Shown piece by piece: positions 28,891 through 38,131 of a DNA stretch of 64,000 bases. The notes under the pieces were generated by a model, which worked only from the letters and a program-made list of their open reading frames with translations, made no database searches and was not told the DNA's origin. The DNA lies in NCBI RefSeq assembly GCF_008244685.1, contig NZ_VTFT01000001.1, positions 124,001-188,000 of the forward strand, read 5' to 3'. A program made the position numbers and the translations under genes. The DNA is from Luteimonas viscosa. GTDB lineage: Bacteria; Pseudomonadota; Gammaproteobacteria; Xanthomonadales; Xanthomonadaceae. Numbering within the stretch: position 1 is the stretch's first letter; each line of letters opens with the position of its first letter.

Positions 28891-29553
28891 ATGCGCATCC
28901 TGATGACTGGCGCGACCGGACTGGTCGGACAGGGCGTGCTGCTGGAGGCGCTGGCGGATCCGGAGGTGTCGAAAGTCGCGGTGCTCGGCCGCCGCGCGCT
29001 CGCGCACCCCGATCCGCGCGTGGAAGACCTGGTGGTGGAGCGGTTCGACGAGCTGACCCGCGTGCGTGAGCGCCTCGCGCCGTTCGATGCCTGCTTCTAC
29101 TGCGCGGGCGCGCCGCCGCTGGGCACGCCGGAGGACACCTACCGGCACGTCACCCTCGAACTCACCCTGCACGTGGCCCGCGCATTCGCCGAGCGCAATC
29201 CCGGCGCGCGCCTGCTCTACATCTCCGGCGCCCGTTCCGACCCCGACAGCCGCCTCATGCCCCTGCGCGTCAAGGGCGAGACCGAAGCCGCCCTGCGCGC
29301 CCTGCCCGTCACCACCGTGATGCTGCGCCCCGGCGGCATCGCGCCCGCCCACGACGAACGCAGCCCGCACGCCTGGATGCGGCCCTTCTATACCGTTGCC
29401 GGGCCCGCGATGGGGCTGGGCGTGCGGCTGATGCCGGGGGTGATGACCAGTACCGCCCATGTCGGCCGCGCGATGCTGGCGCTCGCGGCCATGTCCCAGC
29501 CGCCATCGGTACTGGAGAACGACGGGATCAATCGCCTGAGCCGAACACCCTGA
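28891..29553 (+). CDS. NAD(P)-binding (atypical SDR / NmrA-like) protein
   Basis: 220 residues. Starts MRILMTGATGLVGQGVLLEAL, with a GATGLVGxG nucleotide loop, then VAVLGRR and LLYISGARSDPDS; there is no clear Tyr-x-x-x-Lys. It is about the size of YwnB/oxidoreductase-HTATIP2-like proteins (KGETEAALRAL is at the position of the active-site helix). Expected to bind NADP and act in an unknown redox or regulatory step. Divergent from the acyltransferase gene. Confidence 0.85.
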   Translation: MRILMTGATGLVGQGVLLEALADPEVSKVAVLGRRALAHPDPRVEDLVVERFDELTRVRERLAPFDACFYCAGAPPLGTPEDTYRHVTLELTLHVARAFAERNPGARLLYISGARSDPDSRLMPLRVKGETEAALRALPVTTVMLRPGGIAPAHDERSPHAWMRPFYTVAGPAMGLGVRLMPGVMTSTAHVGRAMLALAAMSQPPSVLENDGINRLSRTP

Positions 29554-29880
29554 CTTGAAGCGGGGTCGCTACGGACCGGCCGCCTGGTCGACCTCGTGCC
29601 GTTGCGTCTTTCTCGAGTCCGGCGCCGGGATCCGACCTGCGCCCTGCCAGCCGCACGCGCCGGGTCCGCCCATCCGTCGGCACCAGACGGCGGACGCAGC
29701 CTCCCGGACATCCTCGGCAATGGTTCCCGACACGTATGGCAAACCCCATGTTGCAGCACCTCGAGTGCATCGAATCCGTATCGAAACTCCAGCTGCCCTA
29801 CATGGATGACAGGGCGTCCCCGGCCTTCAATCGGCTCCGTGGCATCGGCCACCCACGAGACCCGCCAAGGAGGTCACCCC
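29554..29880. other. Intergenic region without a recognised gene
   Basis: 327 bp between an NAD(P)-binding protein and a small secreted protein. Neither strand shows a credible gene. A strong ribosome-binding site (AAGGAGG at 29868-29874) belongs to the downstream gene. A small frame starting at 29736 has no signature. Confidence 0.5.
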
Positions 29881-30267
29881 ATGCTCGCCCAGAATCCGCT
29901 TCCACGATCGCCCGCAACCGCACTGTGCCTGTGTGCCCTGCTGCTCGCGGCCAGCCTTCCCGCCTTCGCGCAGACCCCATGGGATGCGCAGGACCAGACC
30001 GACATGTGGCGAAGGCTGCAGGCACAGGGGATGGTCAGGCCACCGGAATCCGCACGCACCGAAGCCGCGACACAGGGCGAGCCATCGGCGATGGCCCGCT
30101 TCCACGAGGCCGGACGCGACGGCGCGACGGGCGCCGATCCTCGACGCCGCTCCGGCCAACGACGCCCCCTGCGGACACCGCTGGCGCCCGAGGCCCGGGC
30201 GCTGCCCCACGCCGGGGCGACGACCGATGTCGAGACCCCGTCCACACCCGCACAGCCCTGCACGTGA
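29881..30267 (+). CDS. Small secreted hypothetical protein
   Basis: 128 residues. A signal peptide (TALCLCALLLAASLPAFAQ) is followed by a short helical segment (WDAQDQTDMWRRLQAQG) and a basic, proline-rich tail. The strong AAGGAGG ribosome site seven bases before the ATG at 29881 supports translation from here. No family recognised. Expected to be exported to the periplasm. Confidence 0.6.
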   Translation: MLAQNPLPRSPATALCLCALLLAASLPAFAQTPWDAQDQTDMWRRLQAQGMVRPPESARTEAATQGEPSAMARFHEAGRDGATGADPRRRSGQRRPLRTPLAPEARALPHAGATTDVETPSTPAQPCT

Positions 30268-30435
30268 ACTCCAGCTTCGGCTCTGCAGAACGCGATGACC
30301 TCCTGCGCGCTGGAGCCCCTGCCCGCGCGCGAAGGCAGGATGGGCCCGGTTGCGTGGCATGCTCCACGCGGTATCTGCCGGAGCGCGGGCATGCCCGTCG
30401 CCTTCCTCGCGGATCGGCCCGGCCCGCGCAATGGC

Positions 30436-31188
30436 TCACTCGCGCGGAAACGGCGTGACCCGGCTGATCTCGCAGCCATGCGCGAACGCGCCGGTACGGG
30501 GACTTCCCATCCGGGCGAAGCCTCCCGACGCCTCGTCGACCAGCACCACCTTGTCGCCCGGATACCCGCACACGGCCGCACCGCCGTTCCTCGACATCAG
30601 CCTGATCGAACGGACGCTTGCCAGGTCCGGGCACCTGTTCTCCGTCTCCACCCGGTAATACCGATGTCCTGCGTGGCGCCATGGCGGGACCTCCACCACC
30701 AGCCCGTCGCCGTCCTCGCGCCAGCCGCGCACGAAGCGCGCGTCGACACAGTAGTCGGTGGTGCCGCCGATCTCCCGCCAGTGGCGTCCCTGCACCTCGA
30801 CACGATCCAGCGTCACGTCCGCCTGCGCGCGCGCATGCCGCCTGCGCGAGGCGTCCGCCAGTTCCGCGGCCGACAGCGCACGCATCCGGACCACCTGGCA
30901 GGTGGTGCCACCGCCACGCACCCACACGCGGCCGTCCGGACATGCCCAGCCGTCGGGTGCCAGCGTCTCCAGATCCACGCCTTCGGCGAACACCGGGCAG
31001 GCCGTGTCCAGTTCCAGGCGCGCACCGGCCTGCCCGCTGGCGCGGATCACAAGCGCGCGCTCGCCGATGCGCCAGCCGCCGCCGGGATCGTGCAGATCGA
31101 TGCAGCCGGCAGCGGGCGGCTCACGCGCCACCGAAAGCTGCGACCACGTCAGCAGCCAGGCGCACATGGCCGTGGCGATCCATCGCAT
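30436..31188 (-). CDS. Secreted protein with two DUF6491-like repeats
   Basis: 250 residues with signal peptide (TAMCAWLLTWSQLSVA). Two copies of the same pattern can be aligned by eye: CIDLHDPGGGWRIGERALV, then CP and CQVVRM; and CVDARFVRGWREDGDGLVV, then CPDLASVRSIRL and CEISRV. Each copy carries Cys residues in matching places, as in DUF6491 proteins common in this family, which usually have one copy. Function unknown; probably periplasmic and disulfide-bonded. Monocistronic. Confidence 0.65.
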   Translation of the reverse strand: MRWIATAMCAWLLTWSQLSVAREPPAAGCIDLHDPGGGWRIGERALVIRASGQAGARLELDTACPVFAEGVDLETLAPDGWACPDGRVWVRGGGTTCQVVRMRALSAAELADASRRRHARAQADVTLDRVEVQGRHWREIGGTTDYCVDARFVRGWREDGDGLVVEVPPWRHAGHRYYRVETENRCPDLASVRSIRLMSRNGGAAVCGYPGDKVVLVDEASGGFARMGSPRTGAFAHGCEISRVTPFPRE

Positions 31189-31444
31189 TGCACCCTGTCC
31201 CGCCAACTTCGTCGTTCCTCGAAGAAAGGAAGAGATCAGCCCGATGCCGAGGGTACGGCACAACGGCGGACCCGGCCACGAGCCGCGCGAACCCGCCCGC
31301 TGGCGGCCGGGGACCGGCCCCGACGGCGCGCAGGCTCGACGGGGCCGATCCGGCTTTCCTGTCGGGCGGATTGCCACATGTCGAAAAGCGGACGCGACGT
31401 TCGTCGTCCAGGCGAATCCCGGCCAATCCATGCGAGGCACTGCC

Positions 31445-31843
31445 GTGAACAACTCCACGATGCTCTGGACCGGCCGCGTCATGACCGGCCTCTTTGCGCT
31501 TTTCATGCTCGGAGCGTCGATCGCGCCCAAGCTGCTCGGCATGCCGGTGGCCGAGGAAACGCTGGCGCAGCTCGGCTGGCCTGCGGGCTATGCCCTGACG
31601 ATCGGCCTGATCGAGTTGGCGTGCCTGGCGCTGTACCTGATCCCGCGAACCAGCGTGCTCGGTGCGGTGCTCATGATGAGCCTGCTCGGCGGCGCGATGG
31701 CCACTCAGGTGAGGGCGGAAAGCCCGCTGTTCAGCCATATCCTTTTCAGTGCGTATCTCGGGCTGTTCATGTGGGGTGGCCTGTGGCTGCGCGACCCCAG
31801 GCTCCGGCAACTGTTTCCCGCCATCCGCGAGACCGCACGATGA
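31445..31843 (+). CDS. DoxX family membrane protein
   Basis: About 132 residues with four hydrophobic segments: TMLWTGRVMTGLFALFML, YALTIGLIELACLALYLI, VLGAVLMMSLLGGAMAT and ILFSAYLGLFMWGGLWL. This is the DoxX/DoxX-like layout. A GTG at 31445 preceded by GAGG at 31434-31437 is preferred over the ATG at 31430. DoxX-like proteins are linked to thiosulfate oxidation or redox stress, though the specific role is rarely known. Confidence 0.8.
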   Translation: MNNSTMLWTGRVMTGLFALFMLGASIAPKLLGMPVAEETLAQLGWPAGYALTIGLIELACLALYLIPRTSVLGAVLMMSLLGGAMATQVRAESPLFSHILFSAYLGLFMWGGLWLRDPRLRQLFPAIRETAR

Positions 31844-32060
31844 CGGCGAAAGAGGCCCGCTTCGTCGAATCCCCGCCCCACAGACGCTACGGAACTGGAC
31901 GTTGTCGTTTGTCCGCTCCTTCATCCGTCGAAGGGGCGAGCGCACATGGCGTTTCGAAACGCGGGTTTCCATGGCGAGCGCTGTCCCGGCATGCGCGTGG
32001 CCAGTTCCACCGGAACCCGTCGCCAGCTCCATCCACCCGACCCACCAGCAAGGAGAAGAC

Positions 32061-32507
32061 ATGAAGATCGTGACCAGCCTGAGCTTCCAGGGACAATGCC
32101 GTGAAGCGTTCGAGTTCTACGCGCGCGTACTGGGCGGCAAGATCACCGCGGCCTTCCCCTACGCCGACGCGCCGCCGGACATGCCGGTCACCAACGAGAA
32201 GTACAAGAACTGGCTCATGCACTGCTGGCTCGACATCGGCGACCAGTCGCTGATGGGCGCCGACATGGACGTCGACTGGGCGCCCAACGTCGACAAGCCC
32301 AAGAACGGTTTCGACGTGTCCCTGCACACCGACGACATCGACCAGGCCAGGCGCTGGTTCGAGCAGCTGTCCGAAGGCGGCAGGCAGGTGATGGCGTTCG
32401 AGGAGACCTTCTGGTCGCCCGGCTTCGGTTCGCTGGTCGACCGCTTCGGGGTGCCGTGGATGGTCAACACCGTGCCCGCGGCGGACTGGAAGCCGGCGAA
32501 GGGCTGA
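32061..32507 (+). CDS. VOC family protein (PhnB/glyoxalase-like)
   Basis: 148 residues. KIVTSLSFQGQCREAFEFYA and VLGGKITAAFPYADAP are the start typical of PhnB-like proteins, with FDVSLHTDDIDQARRWFEQL, FWSPGFGSLVDRFGVPWMVN in the second half. The ATG at 32061 follows AAGGAGAA at a normal distance. These proteins are widespread but mostly uncharacterised. The DUF1801 gene follows after 83 bp on the same strand and may be cotranscribed. Confidence 0.9.
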   Translation: MKIVTSLSFQGQCREAFEFYARVLGGKITAAFPYADAPPDMPVTNEKYKNWLMHCWLDIGDQSLMGADMDVDWAPNVDKPKNGFDVSLHTDDIDQARRWFEQLSEGGRQVMAFEETFWSPGFGSLVDRFGVPWMVNTVPAADWKPAKG

Positions 32508-32590
32508 GGTTCGGAAATCGGCCGCATCGACGGCCTCGACGCGCGCGGGTCTATCATCGGCGGCGAGGAAGATGGACCAGGAGGCGAAGC

Positions 32591-32983
32591 ATGAAGACGC
32601 CTGGAAAGGCCGCGAACCGCAAGCCACCGGAGCCTTCGAGCGACCACGCCGGGATCGCGCAATGGCTGCAGGGCACGATGCCTGGCCTGCAGCCCGTCGT
32701 CGCCCACCTCGATGGCCTGATCCGCAAGACCATCCCCGGCCTGCAGTACGCAGTGAAGTGGAAGAAGGCGTACTACGGGCTGCCGCGGCACGGCTGGCTC
32801 ATCGAAATGGTGGCCTACGATGTCTCGGTGAACCTCGTGTTCTTCGCCGGCGCGAAGTTCGAGCCCGAACCGCCCCTGGGGGAAGGCTCGCGCTACGTCA
32901 AGATCCGGTCGTTGGAGGAAGCCCGCGCACCGGAGGTGCGCACCTGGATCGAACAGGCGGCCAGGCACGCGGGATGGCGTTGA
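32591..32983 (+). CDS. DUF1801 family protein
   Basis: 130 residues. The conserved part VAHLDGLIRKTIPGLQYAVKW, KKAYYGLPRHGWL and VNLVFFAGAKFEPEPPLGEG matches the DUF1801 (YdhG-like) domain. Function unknown; cytoplasmic. It follows the VOC gene, with which it may form a two-gene transcript. A REP pair lies just beyond its 3' end. Confidence 0.88.
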   Translation: MKTPGKAANRKPPEPSSDHAGIAQWLQGTMPGLQPVVAHLDGLIRKTIPGLQYAVKWKKAYYGLPRHGWLIEMVAYDVSVNLVFFAGAKFEPEPPLGEGSRYVKIRSLEEARAPEVRTWIEQAARHAGWR

Positions 32984-33005
32984 ACTCACGCCGTCCCGCA
33001 CCCTC

Positions 33006-33093
33006 GTAGCCCGGATAAGCGAAGCGCATCCGGGGATGCCGGTTGGACCGGATACACCACTCGTCCCGGATGCGCTTCGCTTATCCGGGCTAC
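33006..33093. repeat. Inverted REP pair (BIME-like)
   Basis: A forward unit GTAGCCCGGATAAGCGAAG and an inverted copy (GCGCTTCGCTTATCCGGGC) separated by about 35 bp. It lies between the convergent ends of DUF1801 and the oxidoreductase gene. The same element occurs at 35267, 36269, 36433, 37997, 38886, 41363, 52441 and as GTG variants at 17434 and 47197. Confidence 0.92.
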
Positions 33094-33149
33094 GGGCCGG
33101 CATGTGTGCCGTCGGTTGTCTTCGAGCAGCAGCAACGCCAGCCCGTGGA

Positions 33150-34133
33150 TCACTGCGCACCCGCCACGTCGATGGCCACCTTGCCGCGCAGGGAATGCCG
33201 GGCGCTGTTCTCCAGCAGGTCATGGGCATCGCCCATGCGCGCCAGCGGCAGCACCGCGCCGATCACCGGCTTCACCTGCCCGCGTTCCACCAGGCGGGTG
33301 AGCGCGTCCAGCTTGCCGCGGTTCTGGCGGGTGAAGACGAAATGGTAGGCCGCGTTCTTTCCCCATGCCTCCACCAGGTTCTGCGGCGTGGGAATGTCCA
33401 CCAGGCTGACCACGCGGCCGCCATCGGCCAGCGCCAGCGGGCTGCGTGCCAGCGTATCGCCGCCGATGGTGTCGAACACGACGTCCGCGCCCTGCCCCCG
33501 GGTGATCTCCGCCACCGCGTCCACGTAGTCGACCGCGGTGTAGTCGATCGCTTCATCCGCGCCCAGTTCGCGCACGAAGGCGTGGTGTTCCGCGCGCGCG
33601 GTCGTGATCACGCGGGCGCCCATGGCCCTGGCCACCTGGATGGCGAGCGTGCCCACGCCACCGGCGCCGCCGTGGATGAGGATCGTTTCGCCCACGGCCA
33701 GCTGGGCTCGGGTGACGAAGGACTCCCACACCGTGCCGCCAGCCAGGGTGAGGCTGGCCGCTTCCAGGTGGCTGATGTTGTCGGGCTTGCGGCCCACCAG
33801 ATCCACGTCGGCCACGTGCTGTTCGGCATACGAACCCGGGCCGTCGAAGATCTTCGGGGTGTAGTACACGGCGTCGCCCGGGCGGAATCCGGTGACGTCC
33901 GAGCCGATCTCCTCGATGACGCCGGAGATGTCGTGCCCGATGATCGCCGGCAGCGGCACGTGCTCGGCATAGTCGCCACGGCGGATCTGGTAGTCGAGCG
34001 GATTGACCGCGGTGGCATGCACCCGCACCCGCACCTGGCGCGGGCCGACGGCCGGCACAGGCACATCGCGCAGTTCGAACGCGTCGCCTCCGCCGAAGCG
34101 GGTCAGCACCATGGCTTTCATCGTCTGGCTCAT
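33150..34133 (-). CDS. Zinc-independent NADP-dependent alcohol dehydrogenase / quinone oxidoreductase
   Basis: 327 residues of the MDR superfamily. [20 protein letters not shown] and [14 protein letters not shown] are the N-terminal GroES-like domain, without the catalytic zinc Cys; [19 protein letters not shown] is the NADPH-binding Rossmann motif, and [12 protein letters not shown] follows. It would reduce quinones or unsaturated carbonyls. Divergent from a LysR regulator at 34338, with an 11-bp inverted repeat between them at 34224. Confidence 0.92.
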   Translation of the reverse strand: MSQTMKAMVLTRFGGGDAFELRDVPVPAVGPRQVRVRVHATAVNPLDYQIRRGDYAEHVPLPAIIGHDISGVIEEIGSDVTGFRPGDAVYYTPKIFDGPGSYAEQHVADVDLVGRKPDNISHLEAASLTLAGGTVWESFVTRAQLAVGETILIHGGAGGVGTLAIQVARAMGARVITTARAEHHAFVRELGADEAIDYTAVDYVDAVAEITRGQGADVVFDTIGGDTLARSPLALADGGRVVSLVDIPTPQNLVEAWGKNAAYHFVFTRQNRGKLDALTRLVERGQVKPVIGAVLPLARMGDAHDLLENSARHSLRGKVAIDVAGAQ

Positions 34134-34223
34134 GGGAGGGTTCCTTGTCGTCGGTGCCACGTCGGTGGCGGTGCGTCATGCTCGCGCGACGATGCCGCGC
34201 CGGTAACCAGCGCGTGCCTGAAT

Positions 34224-34248
34224 CAGCTTCAAGCGCGGCTTGAAGCTG
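34224..34248. promoter_or_regulatory. 11-bp perfect inverted repeat, likely LysR operator
   Basis: CAGCTTCAAGC, a GCG spacer, then its exact reverse complement GCTTGAAGCTG. It lies in the 204-bp divergent region between the oxidoreductase and LysR genes, where a LysR protein would control its own and the divergent gene. The symmetry is seen; the binding protein is inferred. Confidence 0.65.
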
Positions 34249-34337
34249 CGCCCCTGCACAGTTGTTGGCGCCACAGTGGCGATGATTCGGCGATCATGTA
34301 CGCGGACCCACCTGCCATCTCCCGGCTGGAGGACGCG

Positions 34338-35270
34338 ATGGATTTCAATGACCTGACCCTGTTCGTCCGCGTCGCCCGGCTCGGCAGCATCAGTGCGGCC
34401 GCGCGCGATCTCGACATCACGCCAGCCGCGGCAAGCGCGCGCCTGGCCTCGTTCGAAAAAGGACTGGGTGCCCGGCTCGTGCACCGGACCACCCGACGCG
34501 CAACGCTGACCGAAGACGGCAGCGCCCTGCTGCCGCATGCCGAGCATCTGCTGGAGGCCGCCGCCACCGCCCGCGCCGTGCTGGGCCGGGAACAGCTGTC
34601 TCCGCGCGGCGTGCTGCGGGTGGCCGCGCCGTCCTCGTTCGCACGCCTGCACATCGTGCCGGCGCTGCCCGCGTTCATGGCGCGCTACCCGGATCTGCGG
34701 CTGGACCTGCGCATCTCCGACAGCGTGGTGGACCTGGTCGAAGGCGCGTTCGACGTGGCGGTGCGCTATGCCGATCTTGCGGACTCGTCGTTCGTGGCCA
34801 GGCGGCTGGCGCCCGACCGCCGGGTGCTGGTGGCCTCCCCCGGCTACCTCGCCCGGCACGGTGAACCGGCCTCCCCCGACGATCTTGATCGGCATGCCTG
34901 CCTGGTGGTCGGCACCCTCGACGTGTGGACGTTCCGGGACCCTTACGGTGAAGTCGTGGCCAGGCGCGTGACGCCCGTGCTGCGCATCAACGACGGCACC
35001 GCGGTGCGCGATGCCGCCGCCGCGGGCCTGGGCATCGCCCTGATGGCGACCTGGGCGGCCGCCGACGCGCTGCGCGGCGGCACGCTGGTACCGGTGCTGC
35101 GGGACCATCCGCTGGTGTCCACCCAGACCCTGTGGGCGCTCTACCCCAGCGCCCGCGAACTCGCCCCCAAGGTGCGCGTGTTCATCGACTGGCTGGTGGA
35201 GCAGTTCGGTCCGGAACCGCCGTGGGACCGCGATCTTCCGGTGCAGGCCCACCCCCGCTCGATCCCGTAG
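34338..35270 (+). CDS. LysR family transcriptional regulator
   Basis: 310 residues. LTLFVRVARLGSISAAARDL and LDITPAAASARLASFEKG form the winged HTH; the effector domain contains the AVRYADLADSSFVAR and TAVRDAAAAGLGIALM segments seen in the DmlR/CrgA-like group. GGAGGA at 34327-34332 precedes the ATG. The TAG stop is the TAG of a REP unit, so the end of the reading frame lies in the repeat. Divergent from the oxidoreductase gene, its probable target. Confidence 0.92.
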   Translation: MDFNDLTLFVRVARLGSISAAARDLDITPAAASARLASFEKGLGARLVHRTTRRATLTEDGSALLPHAEHLLEAAATARAVLGREQLSPRGVLRVAAPSSFARLHIVPALPAFMARYPDLRLDLRISDSVVDLVEGAFDVAVRYADLADSSFVARRLAPDRRVLVASPGYLARHGEPASPDDLDRHACLVVGTLDVWTFRDPYGEVVARRVTPVLRINDGTAVRDAAAAGLGIALMATWAAADALRGGTLVPVLRDHPLVSTQTLWALYPSARELAPKVRVFIDWLVEQFGPEPPWDRDLPVQAHPRSIP

Positions 35271-35386
35271 CCCGGATAAGCGAAGCGCATCCGGGGCGCA
35301 CGGTTGATCGGGGACATGCCGCGAGCCCCGGATGCGCTTCGCTTATCCCCGGATGCGCTTCGCTTATCCGGGCTACGGCCGGCTAT
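35267..35386. repeat. Compound REP with a duplicated inverted unit
   Basis: A forward GTAGCCCGG unit overlaps the LysR stop codon, followed after about 40 bp by two tandem copies of the inverted unit (GGATGCGCTTCGCTTATCC twice). The tandem duplication suggests recent REP activity. It lies between the LysR gene and the next hypothetical gene, both forward. Confidence 0.9.
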
Positions 35387-35420
35387 CCTGCGCGACACCT
35401 CAGCAGGGAGATCCATCGAC

Positions 35421-36266
35421 ATGCCGTTGCAGTTGCAGATCGAGTCGCGTAGCGGAGATGCCGCCCCCACGACCGTCGCCATCCCGCTTGCCGACGAGCC
35501 CGGCTTCCCATCGGATGTCTCCGAGGCGCTGTGCATGCAGGCGCTGGAATGCCTGCACGCCTCGCTGGAACGGGCGAAGCAGGCATCGGACGACGACGGG
35601 GTGTCTTCATTCGCCTTCCAGCTCCGGTCCGTGGACGGCGACGGCAACCTGGTGGCGGCCTGGTCGGAATACGAGTTCTGCGAACATGCCGCCCGGTTCG
35701 CGTCCCTGCACCCGGCCCTGCATGCCTACGCCGTCGCAACGGCGGATGGAGCGCACGACGACCGGATGTGGGCGGATTCGGAGACGCCTGCCGGAACGAC
35801 GGCCATGCTGGCGCTGCTGAAGCGCGATCGCGCATGGATCCCGGCCTACGTGGATTTCCTGCGCAGCTGCGACCTGGACCACGAGGTGGACCAGTGGGGC
35901 GACATGGACGAGGTGGTCGAGCGCTATGGCTGGCAGCCCGACACCTGTGCGCTGGCCGCCGCGCGCCTGGCGAGCTGCCATGGCCAGCACGGAGAGGAAC
36001 AGTTTTCCGGCTGGCTGGACGCCGGCTTGCGCGAGTACCTGGACACGGGCGAGGGACGCGCCGGGTTCCTGGCCGCAGCGAAGGCGGAGTTCGACGCCGA
36101 CGGCCCGCAGATGCGCCGGAATCTCGAGATGTCGCGCGAGGCCTTCTGCGACGATGCCGACTTCTGGGTGGACTTCTTCGCCGCGGCCCTGGACGAGGAC
36201 GAGGTGGAAGCGCTGCGGCAGCACGCGCACGGCCGTTGGGATCGAGCCCGCGCGTCAGCCGCGTGA
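35421..36266 (+). CDS. Acidic hypothetical protein
   Basis: 281 residues, acidic, with no signal peptide or membrane segment. Segments such as LLKRDRAWIPAYVDFLRSC, VERYGWQPDTCALAAARLAS and LDAGLREYLDTGEGRAGFL suggest an all-helical repeat-like fold. No family recognised, but the regular codon-level amino-acid use supports a real gene. It lies between two REP elements. Function unknown. Confidence 0.75.
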   Translation: MPLQLQIESRSGDAAPTTVAIPLADEPGFPSDVSEALCMQALECLHASLERAKQASDDDGVSSFAFQLRSVDGDGNLVAAWSEYEFCEHAARFASLHPALHAYAVATADGAHDDRMWADSETPAGTTAMLALLKRDRAWIPAYVDFLRSCDLDHEVDQWGDMDEVVERYGWQPDTCALAAARLASCHGQHGEEQFSGWLDAGLREYLDTGEGRAGFLAAAKAEFDADGPQMRRNLEMSREAFCDDADFWVDFFAAALDEDEVEALRQHAHGRWDRARASAA

Positions 36267-36268
36267 AA

Positions 36269-36462
36269 GTAGCCCGGATAAGCGAAGCGCATCCGGGGTG
36301 CGCGATGTCTCCGGCCTGGCCGGAATCCCCGGATGCGCTTCGCTTATCCGGGCTACGTTGCTCGCTTCGGGCAGAAGAAGTCGATTCTGGTCCGCACTTC
36401 CCGTAGCGCGATGCCTCCGGCCTGACCGGGATCCCCGGATGCGCTTCGCTTATCCGGGCTAC
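36269..36462. repeat. REP pair plus a single inverted REP unit
   Basis: An inverted pair at 36269-36356 (forward unit followed by its inverted copy) and a further lone inverted unit at 36433-36462. The remaining 180 bp of this 379-bp gap before the amidohydrolase holds no gene that I can support. Confidence 0.9.
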
Positions 36463-36645
36463 GCTGCCGCGGCTGCGCGCGCATGGGCGGCGGGATCGCG
36501 CGCGTGGCTTGGCTGGATCCGGTCACGACGGCAGGGGCCGCGCACTCCTGCCAGGCAAGACCGGGGACAATCGGCTGACGGTCGCGGAGACACCACCCGC
36601 GCTACCTCCTACACTCCGCCGTATCCACACACGGGAGCAGGCGGA

Positions 36646-37965
36646 ATGGCAGTTGGGATTCGAATCGGCGGCTGGCTGCTCGCCCCGGCATTGATCGTGG
36701 GCGGCCTGGCCATGGCGGCGCCGCCGGAAGCCGCGACGGCAGGCGAAGGCGGCACGACGGTGCTGGTCACCGCCGCGCGGATGCTCGACGTACGCAGCGG
36801 GCAACTGGTGGAGTCGCCGGCGCTGCTGGTGCGCGATGGGCGCATCGTCGAGGTCGGCCGGGGCGCACCGGCCAGCGTGCCCGCGGGCACGCGCCATGTC
36901 GACCTGCCGGGCATGACCCTGGTGCCCGGCATGATCGACCTGCACACCCACCTCGACAGCGATCCCTCCTACGGCGGCTACACCGGCTACCAGTTCAACG
37001 ACCGCTTCTGGTCGATGCTGGCGGTCAAGCATGCGCGCGACACGCTCGAGGCCGGCTTCACCACCGTGCGCAACCTGGGCTCGGATGCCTGGAACGACGT
37101 CGGCCTGGCCCAGGCCATCGACGAAGGCAAGATCCCCGGCCCGCGCGTGGTGGCGGCGGGCTACTCCTTCGGCGCCACCGGCGGGCACTGCGATTCGACC
37201 TTCTTTCCGCCTTCGTTCGAATCGCGCAACCCCTACAACGCCGACACGCCCGACGAGGTGCGCAAGCGCGTGCGCGAGCTGCGCAAGTACGGGGCGAAAG
37301 TGATCAAGGTCTGCGCCACCGGCGGCGTGTTCTCGCGCAACACCGAACCGGGCCAGCAGCAGATGAGCCTGGCCGAGATGACCGCCGCCGCGGAGGAAGC
37401 GCACCAGTGGGGCCTGAAGGTGGCCGCGCACGCGCATGGCGCCTCGGGCATCAAGGATGCGATCCGCGCCGGCATCGACACCATCGAGCACGCCAGCCTG
37501 ATCGACGAGGAAGGCATCCGCCTGGCCCGGCAGCACGGCACCTGGCTGGTGTTCGACATCTACAACACCGATTACACCCAGGCCGAAGGCGCGAAGAACG
37601 GCGTGCTCGCGGACAACCTGCGCAAGGACCGCGAGGTGGCCGACATCCAGCGCGAAAACTTCCGCCGCGCCCACCAGGCCGGGGCGAAGATCGCCTATGG
37701 CACCGACACCGGCGTGTACCCCCACGGCCAGAACGGCCGCCAGCTGGCGATCATGGTCCGCTACGGCATGCGCCCGGTGGAGGCGATCCGCAGCGCCACG
37801 CTGCACGCGGCGCAGGCCCTGGGCCGCGACGACGTCGGGGTGCTGGAAGCCGGCCGCTGGGCCGACCTGGTCGCCGTACCCGGCGATCCCACCCAGGACG
37901 TGCGGTTGCTGGAGCAGATCCCGTTCGTGATGAAGGGCGGCGAAGTGGTGAAGGACGCGCGCTGA
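36646..37965 (+). CDS. Exported metal-dependent amidohydrolase
   Basis: 439 residues with an N-terminal hydrophobic signal segment (GWLLAPALIVGGLAMAAP). The TIM-barrel amidohydrolase motifs are present: PGMIDLHTHLDSDP (HxH), AKVIKVCATGGVFS (bridging Lys), VAAHAHGASG, DTIEHASLIDEEG and YGTDTGVYPHG (Asp). The pattern is that of the imidazolonepropionase-like/Xaa-Pro dipeptidase-like group. A periplasmic enzyme hydrolysing a cyclic or peptide amide is likely; the substrate is unknown. Confidence 0.92.
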   Translation: MAVGIRIGGWLLAPALIVGGLAMAAPPEAATAGEGGTTVLVTAARMLDVRSGQLVESPALLVRDGRIVEVGRGAPASVPAGTRHVDLPGMTLVPGMIDLHTHLDSDPSYGGYTGYQFNDRFWSMLAVKHARDTLEAGFTTVRNLGSDAWNDVGLAQAIDEGKIPGPRVVAAGYSFGATGGHCDSTFFPPSFESRNPYNADTPDEVRKRVRELRKYGAKVIKVCATGGVFSRNTEPGQQQMSLAEMTAAAEEAHQWGLKVAAHAHGASGIKDAIRAGIDTIEHASLIDEEGIRLARQHGTWLVFDIYNTDYTQAEGAKNGVLADNLRKDREVADIQRENFRRAHQAGAKIAYGTDTGVYPHGQNGRQLAIMVRYGMRPVEAIRSATLHAAQALGRDDVGVLEAGRWADLVAVPGDPTQDVRLLEQIPFVMKGGEVVKDAR

Positions 37966-37996
37966 GCGGCTGCCCGCCACCGCACCGGTTGATCCC

Positions 37997-38081
37997 GTAG
38001 CCCGGATAAGCGAAGCGCATCCGGGGATTCAGGCCCACCGGATACCGCTGATCCCGGATGCGCTTCGCTTATCCGGGCTAC
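37997..38081. repeat. Inverted REP pair
   Basis: Forward unit GTAGCCCGGATAAGCGAAG and its inverted copy with about 27 bp between, located between the amidohydrolase stop and the 3' end of the cupin gene (convergent genes). Confidence 0.9.
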
Positions 38082-38131
38082 GTCGGTCATGTGCCCTGCG
38101 CCAGTGGAGACGACAGGGCTCCGCGCGTGCC

